Source of the DNA: an uncultured Lactobacillus sp.
GTDB taxonomy: Bacteria > Bacillota > Bacilli > Lactobacillales > Lactobacillaceae
Direction of reading: 5' to 3'
Length of the DNA stretch: 64,000 nt
Assembly: GCA_937874185.1 (NCBI GenBank)
Contig: CALNAK010000021.1
Span: 124,001-188,000, forward strand
Position 1 is the stretch's first letter. Each line of letters begins with the position of its first letter. The position numbers were made by a program, and so were the translations under genes. The notes under the pieces were generated by a model. The model worked only from the letters and a program-made list of their open reading frames with translations. It had not been told where the DNA came from and did not search any database. Positions 49,957 through 58,245 of this stretch are shown here, piece after piece.

Positions 49957-51060
49957 TTACTTCGACTCCTTTGCTTCAAATTTTTCAATTTCTTTTTTCA
50001 TTTCTGGAGTTGGAATTTCAAATGTACGTTTCAACATATCTGAAACTTTATCTGCAGGAACAGCATCGGCTTCTTTAATTGCATCCTTAAATGATGCTTT
50101 ATATTCATCAACTAATTTTTCTTCTTGTTCTTCTGACCAAAGATTCTTGTCTTCAAGAACTTTTCTTAAACGAATCAATGGATCCTTTTCAAACCATGGT
50201 TGTTCTTGTTCCTTAGTTCTGTAACGTTTAGGATCATCACCAGCACTTGAGTGAGCACCGAAACGATATGTTAGGGTTTCAATCAAGACAGGTCCGTTAC
50301 CAGCAACCATGTAATCACGTGCAGCTTTAGCAACAGCGTAACAAGCTAAAATATCCATACCATCAACTTGAACACTTGGAATACCAGCAGCAACAGCTTT
50401 TTGAGCTAATGTTGGAGCAGCAGTTTGCTTAGCACGTGGTGTTGAAATAGCGAAGCCATTATTTTGAACAATGAATAGTACGGGTGCTTGGAAGGCACCA
50501 GCAAAGTTCATTCCTTCATAACTATCACCTTGGGAAGTACCACCATCACCAGTATATGTGAAGGCAATTGCATCCTTTTCTCCACTCTTCTTAATTCCTA
50601 AACCAACACCAGCAGCTTCAACATATGCAGCACCGATAATAATTTGTGGCATTAATGAACGAGCTTTGAATTCGTTTCCTACGACATGTCCTCTTGACCA
50701 AAGATAAGCCTCAGTCACAGTAGCTCCATGTTGGATCAATTGTGGAACATCACGATATGCTGGAAGGAGATAATCATTATCCTTCATTGCTAAAACAGTT
50801 CCCATCTCTGAAGCTTCTTCACCTTCAGTCGGTGCATAGAAGCCCATCCGACCTTGACGTGAGAAGTTCATCGTCTGTTCATGCAATGCACGCTCCCATA
50901 CCATTTTTTTCATAAACTCAACTAAATCATCATCTGAAAACGAATCAAAGACTTCTTGATCTGTAATTTCAGCGTTTTCATTCAATACTTGAACGGGTTT
51001 TGAAGTATTTGATAAATTATTTTTAATCTCTTCAAAATCAACAATTGGTTTATTTGCCAT
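49957..51060 (-). CDS. pdhA: Pyruvate dehydrogenase E1 component, alpha subunit
   Basis: This is the alpha chain of E1, which decarboxylates pyruvate. The 367-residue protein has the thiamine-diphosphate motif in FTYTGDGGTSQGDSYEGMNF, the phosphorylation-loop-like TLTYRFGAHSSAGDDPKRYR and an N-terminal arm. I prefer the ATG at 51060, 9 nt after AAAGGA, over an in-frame start 57 bp upstream. It is the first gene of pdhABCD, behind a promoter that has a cre-like site near its start point. Confidence 0.95.
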   Translation of the reverse strand: MANKPIVDFEEIKNNLSNTSKPVQVLNENAEITDQEVFDSFSDDDLVEFMKKMVWERALHEQTMNFSRQGRMGFYAPTEGEEASEMGTVLAMKDNDYLLPAYRDVPQLIQHGATVTEAYLWSRGHVVGNEFKARSLMPQIIIGAAYVEAAGVGLGIKKSGEKDAIAFTYTGDGGTSQGDSYEGMNFAGAFQAPVLFIVQNNGFAISTPRAKQTAAPTLAQKAVAAGIPSVQVDGMDILACYAVAKAARDYMVAGNGPVLIETLTYRFGAHSSAGDDPKRYRTKEQEQPWFEKDPLIRLRKVLEDKNLWSEEQEEKLVDEYKASFKDAIKEADAVPADKVSDMLKRTFEIPTPEMKKEIEKFEAKESK

Positions 51061-51102
51061 TCTCCACAGTCCTTTCATAAAAAACTCATCCCTTGTGAAT
51101 AT

Positions 51103-51116
51103 TGTAAGGGCTTTCA
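51103..51116 (-). promoter_or_regulatory. Candidate cre (CcpA) site at the pdh promoter
   Basis: Minus-strand TGAAAGCCCTTACA matches TGNAARCGNWWNCA except for the central G (C instead). It lies about 10-25 bp downstream of the -10 box, suited to a roadblock. The central mismatch lowers confidence. Confidence 0.4.
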
Positions 51117-51125
51117 TATAATTTC

Positions 51126-51153
51126 AGTCTAACATTGATCCATCAAAAAACAA
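51126..51153 (-). promoter_or_regulatory. Candidate pdh operon promoter
   Basis: TTGTTT and TAGACT are 16 bp apart on the minus strand, and TGT directly precedes the -10 (extended -10). The spacer includes the small palindrome TTGATGGATCAA. Confidence 0.6.
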
Positions 51154-51210
51154 GTACCTTAGGCATTCTTTGACTTAAAAAAAATATATCCTAGTTTGTG
51201 AAATTAGTAA

Positions 51211-52209
51211 CTATTTATCCAGATTAATTTCATTTTCAGAGGTTCCATTATTCAATTCAGATACCATTGAATCCAATGAAATGGTTGCCATATTCTTAAC
51301 CGCCTTAGTCGTATAGAACGCAATGTGTGGCGTTAAAATGAATCTTGGACTTTTAATAACATTCTCTAGTAAACGATCTGAAAACTCTTGATCACTCAAA
51401 TCTGAATTAAAAATTCCCACTTCGTTTTCATAAACATCTAATACAGCACCATAAAGTTTTCCATCTGCTACGGCCTCATAGAGATCTTGGGTATTAATTA
51501 AATCACCACGGGCAGTGTTTACGACAATTGCATCATCTTTCATTTCTGCAATTGTTTTACTATTAATAACTGTATGTCCCTTACCTAGGCTTGGGATATG
51601 TAATGTAACAACATCTGACTCTTTTAAAAGTGTGTCTAAACTGTCAACATAAAGTCCCTGTTTTTCAATATCTGGATTGTGAAATTTATCGAAAGCAATT
51701 ACTTTTGCGCCAAATCCTTGATAAATTTTTATTGCTGCTCGACCAATTCTTCCGGTTCCTGCAACACCTACTGTCAACTCATTTAACTCACGTCCGATAT
51801 CTGGAGCCCATTGAAAGTCGTGTTTATCTACTTTTCTAATCATATGCTTAAGGTTTCTCAAAAGAGCCATTAAGCCGGTAACTGAATATTCCGCAATAGC
51901 TTCTGGCGAATAACTGGGAACATTTGTTAAACGAATTCCATTTTTCTTTAATGCTGCAATTGGAACATTATCTACTCCAACATTTCTCAAAGAAATAACA
52001 TGTATTCCAAATTCATTCATTACATCAAAAACTTTTTCGTCATATGGCAATTGTTGATAAGCAATAATCCCGTCATATCCCTTTGCTAGCTGAACTGTTT
52101 CTGGTGTTAAAAGGTCTGAAACAATCGTTACTTCGATATCGTTTGCTTGAGACCATTCTTGGATGTACTTCTTCTCATCTTCTCTAACACCATAATCAAT
52201 TAATTTCAT
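51211..52209 (-). CDS. ldhD: D-lactate dehydrogenase family protein (D-2-hydroxyacid dehydrogenase)
   Basis: This enzyme reduces pyruvate or a related 2-keto acid to the D-hydroxy acid with NADH. The 332-residue protein is of the D-LDH branch: SLRNVGVDNVPIAALKKNGI, the NAD motif VGVAGTGRIGRAAIKIYQG, catalytic arginine in VVNTARGDLINT, glutamate in LDVYENEVGIFN and histidine in LTPHIAFYTTKAV. GGAGG precedes the ATG. It could be D-LDH or a D-2-hydroxyisocaproate dehydrogenase; these cannot be separated by motif alone. It lies divergently from def and downstream of no other gene. Confidence 0.92.
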   Translation of the reverse strand: MKLIDYGVREDEKKYIQEWSQANDIEVTIVSDLLTPETVQLAKGYDGIIAYQQLPYDEKVFDVMNEFGIHVISLRNVGVDNVPIAALKKNGIRLTNVPSYSPEAIAEYSVTGLMALLRNLKHMIRKVDKHDFQWAPDIGRELNELTVGVAGTGRIGRAAIKIYQGFGAKVIAFDKFHNPDIEKQGLYVDSLDTLLKESDVVTLHIPSLGKGHTVINSKTIAEMKDDAIVVNTARGDLINTQDLYEAVADGKLYGAVLDVYENEVGIFNSDLSDQEFSDRLLENVIKSPRFILTPHIAFYTTKAVKNMATISLDSMVSELNNGTSENEINLDK

Positions 52210-52328
52210 ATAAATAACCTCCAGTAACTAGTTTATGCCTCGGAAATGAAACCGATAACATATCATGAATATTTTATCATTCTAACAGCGAATATAACAA
52301 AAAAAATCATTGATAATTTAAACTGTCG

Positions 52329-52362
52329 AAATCGCTTTCTTTTAATAGAAGAAAGATTTTTT
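52329..52362 (+). terminator. Terminator-like hairpin in the ldhD-def intergenic region
   Basis: AAATCGCTTTCTT and AAGAAAGATTT (one bulged G) form a stem followed by TTT and CCC on the plus strand. It points toward def but lies upstream of its likely promoter, with no plus-strand gene before it; it may block antisense readthrough, or be a fortuitous repeat. Confidence 0.35.
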
Positions 52363-52447
52363 CCCAAATACTTCTATTTTTAGTGGAAAATAATCTATAA
52401 TAGGTATACTGAAATATTTTTGTACAATTAAACATTTGGAGGAAACT

Positions 52448-53008
52448 ATGTATTTTATGAAAGATATCGTCCGTGATGGCGATCCTGTTTTAAGACAAGT
52501 CGGAGCAAAGGTTCAATTTCCGCTAAGTGACGCTGATAAGAATTTAGCTGCTAATATGATGGAATACCTTGTTAAGAGTCAAGATGAAGACTACGCTGAA
52601 AAGCACCAATTAAGAGCCGGTGTTGGTCTTGCTGCTCCACAAGTTGGCGTTTCAGAAATGATGGCCTCTGTCCTCGTTCCAAACGATGATGATCCTGACA
52701 AGCCACTACTAAAAATCACTTTGATCAATCCTGTTATTGTAAGAAACTCAGTTCAACGCGCTGCCCTCTCTGAAGGCGAAGGTTGCCTATCTGTTGATAA
52801 AGACGTTCCCGGATTTGTACCACGTGCTGATCGTATTACTATTAAATATGATGATTTTGAAGGTAACTCACAAACACTTCGTGTCAAAGGCTACCCTGCA
52901 ATTGTTTGCCAACATGAAATTGATCATTTAAATGGTCACTTATACTACGACAAGATTGATAAGAAAGAACCATTTGAATTAGACCCAAGTACAGTTGTTA
53001 TTTCTTAA
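52448..53008 (+). CDS. def: Peptide deformylase (type 2)
   Basis: Def removes the N-formyl group from new proteins. The 186-residue enzyme has motif 1 GVGLAAPQVG, motif 2 EGCLSVDKDVPG and motif 3 CQHEIDHLNG, with Cys and both His as metal ligands. The extra length and loop insertions are typical of Gram-positive type 2 enzymes. I chose the ATG at 52448, 5 nt after GGAGG. A separate transcript is likely, with TATAAT and TATACT boxes about 40-60 bp upstream. Confidence 0.96.
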   Translation: MYFMKDIVRDGDPVLRQVGAKVQFPLSDADKNLAANMMEYLVKSQDEDYAEKHQLRAGVGLAAPQVGVSEMMASVLVPNDDDPDKPLLKITLINPVIVRNSVQRAALSEGEGCLSVDKDVPGFVPRADRITIKYDDFEGNSQTLRVKGYPAIVCQHEIDHLNGHLYYDKIDKKEPFELDPSTVVIS

Positions 53009-53015
53009 TCTAGTG

Positions 53016-53049
53016 TGTAAGTATACTTACATTAGTAGATATGGTAGAA
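53016..53049 (+). promoter_or_regulatory. rpoY-rnjA promoter with 16-bp perfect palindrome
   Basis: A perfect palindrome TGTAAGTATACTTACA (53016-53031) sits where the -35 would be, followed by the extended -10 box TGGTAGAAT (53042-53050). The -10 block GATATGGTAGAAT is identical to that upstream of rnjB. A repressor bound to the palindrome would compete with RNA polymerase. Confidence 0.55.
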
Positions 53050-53120
53050 TTGTGCTATCTATTGAATAGTGCACAAATGGACTGGAAAAAAACGTCAAAT
53101 GAAACTGACTTGTTTCATTT
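53050..53120 (+). other. Structured 5' leader of rpoY-rnjA (two hairpins)
   Basis: The leader contains TTGTGCTAT/ATA..GCACAA (53050-53077, with a 2-nt bulge) and then AAATGAAAC and GTTTCATTT (53097-53120, perfect 9-bp stem, 6-nt loop). The second hairpin ends 10 bp before AAAGGAG. Neither has a strong U tail, so they look like leader structures and not terminators. Confidence 0.5.
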
Positions 53121-53146
53121 AATTCGATTAAAGGAGAATATTTATA

Positions 53147-53359
53147 TTGATTTATAAAGTATTATATCAAGCAAGTGAACTAGACAACCCCCGTCGTGAA
53201 TTTACACATTCACTTTATATGGACGCAACTTCAAGTATTGAGGTTCGCCAAGCAGTAGAAACAAATACTGACTATGACATTGAATTTATTCAGGAACTCG
53301 ACGAAAAGCATTTAGAGTACGAGAAGAAAAATCCTGACTTTAAATTAACGGAGTTTTAG
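53147..53359 (+). CDS. rpoY: DNA-directed RNA polymerase subunit epsilon
   Basis: This small (70-residue) RNA polymerase subunit of Firmicutes is the YkzG/DUF1447 family. It reads IYKVLYQASELDNPRREFTH and ends with KKNPDFKLTEF. It starts with TTG, about 10 nt after AAAGGAG, and no ATG is available. It lies 3 bp upstream of rnjA, the standard rpoY-rnjA arrangement in this group. Confidence 0.92.
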   Translation: MIYKVLYQASELDNPRREFTHSLYMDATSSIEVRQAVETNTDYDIEFIQELDEKHLEYEKKNPDFKLTEF

Positions 53360-53362
53360 TTA

Positions 53363-55054
53363 ATGTCATTTAAAGTAAAAAATAATGAAGTAGCCGTTTT
53401 TGCCATCGGGGGCCTTGGTGAAATCGGTAAAAATATGTATGGAGTTCAATATCAAGACGAATTAATCGTTATTGATGCCGGAATTAAGTTTCCCGAAGAT
53501 GAGCTTCTAGGAATTGACTATGTCATTTCCGATTACAGTTACTTAGTAGAAAACAAGGATAAGATTAAGGGATTATTCATTACCCATGGTCACGAAGATC
53601 ACATTGGTGGTATTCCTTATCTTCTCCAAGAGCTTCCAAACATTCCTGTATATGCCGGTCCATTAGCTTGTGCATTAATTAAGGGTAAACTGGAAGAACA
53701 TAATTTGCTAAGAACTACTGAAATGCATGTCTTACACGAAGATGATGTTATCAAATTCCCTAAGACTAGTGTTTCATTCTTTAGAACAACTCACTCAATC
53801 CCCGATACTTTGGGTATTGCTGTTCAAACACCACAAGGAACTATTGTTGAAACAGGTGATTTCAAGTTTGACTTAACTCCTGTTGCAGGTCTTCCTGCAC
53901 CAAACCTACAAAAAATGGCTGCTCTTGGAGCTAAAGGTGTTTTATGTCTACTATCTGATAGTACAAATGCTGAAATACCTACTTTCTCTAAGTCAGAACG
54001 TTCAGTTGGTTTAACAATTCACCAAATATTTGAAACAATTCAAGGCAGAATCATTTTTGCTACCTTTGCTTCTAATATTTACCGTATTTCTCAAGCTGTA
54101 GATGCTGCTATTCAACAAGGTAGAAAGATTGCTGTCTTTGGACGAAGCATGGAACAAGCAATTGAAAATGGTCGTGAACTCGGCTACTTGAATATTACTG
54201 ATGACATGTTGATCGACCAACATTCCTTGAACAAGACACCAGCCAATGAAACTTTGATTCTATGTACTGGATCACAAGGTGAACCATTAGCTGCTTTGAG
54301 TCGTATTGCTAACGGAACTCACAGACAAATCACTATTCAACCAGGAGATACTGTTATTTTCTCAAGTAACCCTATTCCTGGTAACACAATTAGTGTTAAC
54401 CATTTGATCAACCAATTATCTGAAGCTGGAGCCGAAGTTATTCACGGTAAAGTAAATAACATCCATGCTTCTGGTCACGGTGGTCAAGAAGAACAAGAAT
54501 TGATGTTACGTTTAATGAAGCCTAAGTTCTTTATGCCAATTCACGGTGAATACCGTATGTTGAAGATTCATACTGAACTTGCTGAATTGTGTGATGTTCC
54601 ATTGGATCACTCATTCTTGCTTGAAAATGGTGATGTCTTAGCTCTAACAAAAGATAGCGCTAGACTTGCTGGTCACTTCCCTGCTGGAGACGTTTATGTT
54701 GATGGTAAAGGTGTTGGTGATATCGGTAATGTCGTTATCCATGATCGCCAAGTTCTTTCTGAAGAAGGAATGGTTGTGGTCGTAGCTACAATTGACTATC
54801 AAAAACACATTGTTTTAGCTGGTCCTGATATTCTTTCTCGTGGATTCGTTTATATGCGTGAATCTGGAGAATTGATCAACCAAGCTCAAAAACGTGTCTT
54901 CCACTTAATCAAGAATGCTTTTGATGACGAGGAAAACAAAGTTACCGAAGCAATTCTAAAACGTGTCATTATTGAGGGACTACAAGAATTCTTGTACAAA
55001 CGTACTGAGAGAAATCCTGTAATTCTACCAATGTTAATTGGAACTTCAATCTAA
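53363..55054 (+). CDS. rnjA: Ribonuclease J1
   Basis: RNase J1 is a 5'-3' exo- and endoribonuclease central to mRNA decay and rRNA maturation. The 563-residue protein has an intact metal site: ITHGHEDHIGGIPYLL, GDFKFDLTPV, SGHGGQEEQE and MPIHGEYRML. Thus J1 is the catalytic partner and J2 (at 32.9 kb) the degenerate one. It is cotranscribed with rpoY and ends at a strong terminator. Confidence 0.97.
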   Translation: MSFKVKNNEVAVFAIGGLGEIGKNMYGVQYQDELIVIDAGIKFPEDELLGIDYVISDYSYLVENKDKIKGLFITHGHEDHIGGIPYLLQELPNIPVYAGPLACALIKGKLEEHNLLRTTEMHVLHEDDVIKFPKTSVSFFRTTHSIPDTLGIAVQTPQGTIVETGDFKFDLTPVAGLPAPNLQKMAALGAKGVLCLLSDSTNAEIPTFSKSERSVGLTIHQIFETIQGRIIFATFASNIYRISQAVDAAIQQGRKIAVFGRSMEQAIENGRELGYLNITDDMLIDQHSLNKTPANETLILCTGSQGEPLAALSRIANGTHRQITIQPGDTVIFSSNPIPGNTISVNHLINQLSEAGAEVIHGKVNNIHASGHGGQEEQELMLRLMKPKFFMPIHGEYRMLKIHTELAELCDVPLDHSFLLENGDVLALTKDSARLAGHFPAGDVYVDGKGVGDIGNVVIHDRQVLSEEGMVVVVATIDYQKHIVLAGPDILSRGFVYMRESGELINQAQKRVFHLIKNAFDDEENKVTEAILKRVIIEGLQEFLYKRTERNPVILPMLIGTSI

Positions 55055-55056
55055 CT

Positions 55057-55087
55057 AAAAAGCAGATCATTATGATCTGCTTTTTTT
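55057..55087 (+). terminator. Intrinsic terminator of rpoY-rnjA
   Basis: AGCAGATCA and TGATCTGCT pair perfectly (9 bp, 3-nt loop), followed by TTTTTT. Confidence 0.9.
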
Positions 55088-55103
55088 ATTTAAGGGTGTT
55101 CAC

Positions 55104-56054
55104 ATGAGGGAAAATGAAAAAATCGAAATAATCTTAAATCATCACGCTGGTAACGGTCGCGCCGAATCAGCTAGTAAAAAGGTTATTAAATTTTTAGAAG
55201 AATCAAAGTTATACTACGAAATTCATTTAACAAAAGTATCTGGTGACGGTATAAGAATTGCTCAGCAAATAGCTAATTTACATCGCCCCAATGTTAAAAT
55301 TGTCGTTATTGGCGGTGATGGGACGCTTAATCAAGCTGTTAACGGCATTAAATCATCCAACTACCCAGATACTCCATTAGGATATATTCCAGGTGGATCT
55401 GGCAATGATTTTTCACGCGGAATCAAGTTAAAAATAAAAGATCCCGTCATTTTGATGCAGGCAATTCTCTCAATGGATGAACCCCGTCAGATTGATATTG
55501 GTCACGCAGCTAGTAATTCCTTCTCACATTATTTCATTAACAATATCGGTATTGGTTTCGATGCTAGTACTGTCTACTACACTAACCACTCTGCTCGTAA
55601 GGAATTCTTGAATCATCTACATTTGGGTACCTTGTCTTATTTCACTAATCTACTCAAGGTCATTAAACTTCAAAAGGGGTTTGGCTTGGATGTTGGTTTG
55701 GACGACAAGCAGAAGCATTTCGATAATGCCTATGTTGTTGTAGCAACTAATCATCCCTATTTCGGTGGTGGCTTTGCGATTGATCCAACGGCTAATCCAT
55801 TCAACCATAAAATAAATTTAGTTGTGATCAAAAAGATATCTACCATAACTTTTGCAAAATTATTAGGTAGATTATTCATCAATGGTTCACATTTACAGGA
55901 CAAGAATGTCTGGCACATTGCCGCTAAACATTTTGAATTAAAAAATTACACTAATCAACACGGTCAAATGGATGGTGAAGAATTGAACCAGCATGAATTC
56001 GACTTAGACTTTACTGTCAATCAACATTCTTTTTGGTTGCCAATTCAAAAATAA
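55104..56054 (+). CDS. Diacylglycerol kinase family lipid kinase (YegS/DagK-like)
   Basis: This 316-residue protein has the DAGK catalytic domain signature: VVIGGDGTLNQAVNGI (about residues 71-86), YIPGGSGNDFSRGI and a C-terminal domain with GQMDGEELN. Such kinases phosphorylate diacylglycerol or related lipids and recycle them into phospholipid and lipoteichoic acid synthesis. It lies downstream of rnjA on the same strand after its terminator. A true DgkB role is likely but not provable. Confidence 0.9.
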   Translation: MRENEKIEIILNHHAGNGRAESASKKVIKFLEESKLYYEIHLTKVSGDGIRIAQQIANLHRPNVKIVVIGGDGTLNQAVNGIKSSNYPDTPLGYIPGGSGNDFSRGIKLKIKDPVILMQAILSMDEPRQIDIGHAASNSFSHYFINNIGIGFDASTVYYTNHSARKEFLNHLHLGTLSYFTNLLKVIKLQKGFGLDVGLDDKQKHFDNAYVVVATNHPYFGGGFAIDPTANPFNHKINLVVIKKISTITFAKLLGRLFINGSHLQDKNVWHIAAKHFELKNYTNQHGQMDGEELNQHEFDLDFTVNQHSFWLPIQK

Positions 56055-56059
56055 AGAAT

Positions 56060-56107
56060 ACAGCTATATTAACTAGGAAATCCTGGTTGATATAGCTGTT
56101 TTTTATT
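56060..56107. terminator. Long bidirectional terminator between convergent genes
   Basis: ACAGCTATATTAACTAGG and CCTGGTTGATATAGCTGT form an 18-bp stem (two G-U pairs, 4-nt loop) followed by TTTTTT; on the minus strand AAAAAA precedes it. It serves the lipid kinase and the surface protein gene. Confidence 0.85.
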
Positions 56108-58073
56108 TAGGAGTATCTTGAATTATCCAGTTCAAGGTAGCCTTATATTTTCCAACGGGAATATTAAAGTTATTTAAATGCAATAATAATCCATAATCAT
56201 GATCCCATTTAATTGGATCCGGCGATTGGCCATCACTTGATACCTCAATTTGGACCATATTAGAAATTGGCCTTGGGTCCTTACCCTTCTCATAAAACAT
56301 CAACTGACACTTATCACCAATCGAATATTTATCATCTACCAATTCAGTCAATTCAGTTTTTTGTTGAAGATAAATCGTCACAGATTTCTTCTTTTTCCTT
56401 TTATCCTCGAAAGTTACTACCTGATTGGGATTGTTAGTGTCATCTGTTCGATAATCCAAAACCTTTTTAAGAGACGGTATTATTGATTCAAATTGAATAT
56501 TTTTAATATGCAAAATTAGTCCTTCTAAATCATCGGCTAAATCATCCTTTGCAAAATTAATTGTTAGTATTTTGGCTTTATCACTCTTATACTCCGTATT
56601 GTTATTCCCTGTTGCTAAGCCGTAAAAATATGGTGTCGTTTTAAAATTTGCTGCAGAAGTATCGTAATTAATTTTAATATAGATTAGAAAATCCTTTGCT
56701 TCCTTAATTTTGAAATCATCCAATTTGAATTTAAAAATATCTTTGTCTTTAGCATCATTTGTGGAAATCATATATTTATTCTTATCTATTGGTACTCCTT
56801 CGAGAGTTGTAACACTGTCTATTTTTGAACCCTTTGGTAAATCAAGGGAATAATAGGAATCAGTAAAATTCTGGTATCCTTCGTTTTTCAAAGATACTTT
56901 GTATTCAATCTTATTACCATTTTTTACATCATTTACCGATATGTCGTTGATATTATTATCCATAACAAAGTGGGTGTCTACAGTTACATTCGGATCGTAG
57001 GGGACTGTAACATGGAGGTTGGCATCATTAGTTTGATATGTTAGATATTCTTTTTGGGAATTTATTGGATATGCTGGATTTTTTATTTTTATCACAGCAT
57101 GATATTTATCACCAACATTCTCTTTCTCCACATCTTTTATCGTATATTCATATTTATTATCTTTTGGTAATCTATCTATTTTTACAAAAGGCCCACCATT
57201 TGCCGACCTATACCAATCTACAAGAACACTGTCATCTCTAGTTGAGTTCCCAACAGATAGTAATTTAAAAGTAACATTATCTTCACATTTGGCATATTGA
57301 TCTTTTAATCCGCCACCAACCTCGATTGATTTTATCTCTCTCAAATTCTTCTTATCCTTGTTATCTATAGTACCAATTATATCCACCGTACCAGATTCAC
57401 CATTAGAATTGGCAGTTATTTCCCCAGTTGTTGCATTAACCTTAGCCAAACTAGTGTTGCTTGAAGACCATGTTGTTTGAGCGGTACTATCCGAGGGAAT
57501 CAATTGTGTATGTGCAAAAGTTGTTCCCGTAAAATAAGGATTACTTGCGTTTAATAGATAATCAGAATCGGTGATAACCTTTGCGGAAGTTGCATATTTA
57601 AAGGTGTCAGAAACATGGACGGTTGCAACATTCGAGAAAAAATATCCAGTTTGATACTCAATTTTGGTAAATGGAATTATTTTATAAAAAATATGCTCCA
57701 CTTGATAACGAGTATCTCCAATTTTATCAGCATTCTCTGTTAAAATGGGGCCATTACCACTAATCGTGTACCAATCATTATTATTATTTGATTCATACCA
57801 AACATATTTATCCATTAATCCGAGATTTACCTTAGCTAATCCCGTCTCATAAAACTTAGTATCTATTTCAAAATTATTACCTTTGGTCAAATAATAATCA
57901 GACTGTGGCTGAGTAGTAAACCCACCCTTTACAAAGGGTATCGGTCCAAGTGACGGAACCCCTTCCCAACTTGGACTTGCTAATACAGGCGTTTCTTTAG
58001 ACCCAATAGCACAAATAGCTACCAAAACCATCAGTACTAAAGCTAGAATATTTCTGCTACGTAAACCATACAT
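56103..58073 (-). CDS. Secreted multidomain surface protein with degenerate WxL-like C-terminus (paralogue of the 16-18 kb gene)
   Basis: This exported protein of 656 residues has the same domain plan as the gene at 16.3-18.2 kb. The start at 58073 is set by GGAGG 8 nt upstream. A signal peptide (hydrophobic ILALVLMVLVAICAIG, likely cut after PVLA) is followed by an N-terminal domain with GGFTTQPQSDYYLTKGNNF, a Big_2-like domain with TTWSSSNTSLAKVNATTGE, a second Ig-like region, a DUF11-like domain (VKNGNKIEYKVSLKNEGYQN) and a C-terminal domain with FEDKRKKKKSVTIYLQQKT and KYKATLNWIIQDTPK. The last resembles WxL domains, but the first Trp motif is absent and the final one is WII. No sorting signal is seen. 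Adhesion or cell-wall binding is inferred. Confidence 0.8.
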   Translation of the reverse strand: MYGLRSRNILALVLMVLVAICAIGSKETPVLASPSWEGVPSLGPIPFVKGGFTTQPQSDYYLTKGNNFEIDTKFYETGLAKVNLGLMDKYVWYESNNNNDWYTISGNGPILTENADKIGDTRYQVEHIFYKIIPFTKIEYQTGYFFSNVATVHVSDTFKYATSAKVITDSDYLLNASNPYFTGTTFAHTQLIPSDSTAQTTWSSSNTSLAKVNATTGEITANSNGESGTVDIIGTIDNKDKKNLREIKSIEVGGGLKDQYAKCEDNVTFKLLSVGNSTRDDSVLVDWYRSANGGPFVKIDRLPKDNKYEYTIKDVEKENVGDKYHAVIKIKNPAYPINSQKEYLTYQTNDANLHVTVPYDPNVTVDTHFVMDNNINDISVNDVKNGNKIEYKVSLKNEGYQNFTDSYYSLDLPKGSKIDSVTTLEGVPIDKNKYMISTNDAKDKDIFKFKLDDFKIKEAKDFLIYIKINYDTSAANFKTTPYFYGLATGNNNTEYKSDKAKILTINFAKDDLADDLEGLILHIKNIQFESIIPSLKKVLDYRTDDTNNPNQVVTFEDKRKKKKSVTIYLQQKTELTELVDDKYSIGDKCQLMFYEKGKDPRPISNMVQIEVSSDGQSPDPIKWDHDYGLLLHLNNFNIPVGKYKATLNWIIQDTPK

Positions 58074-58197
58074 AACGTATTCCTCCACTTAATAACTATC
58101 AATCTTTAGTATAGACATTATGGAAATTTCAATATAGTTAAAAAGGTAAGTTTTTACTTTTAATTTTTGATATTTTTTATAATATATTTTATAGTAC

Positions 58198-58245
58198 AAA
58201 AATAATGCTTAGTGAATTTTACCAACTTCACTAAGCATTATTTTT
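58198..58245 (-). terminator. Perfect 19-bp hairpin terminator overlapping the recD2 stop codon
   Basis: Arms of 19 bases (AAAAATAATGCTTAGTGAA with its exact complement) enclose a 10-nt loop. The recD2 TAG stop is within the ascending arm on the minus strand. Half of the stem is A/T, including the T tract needed for release. Confidence 0.8.
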
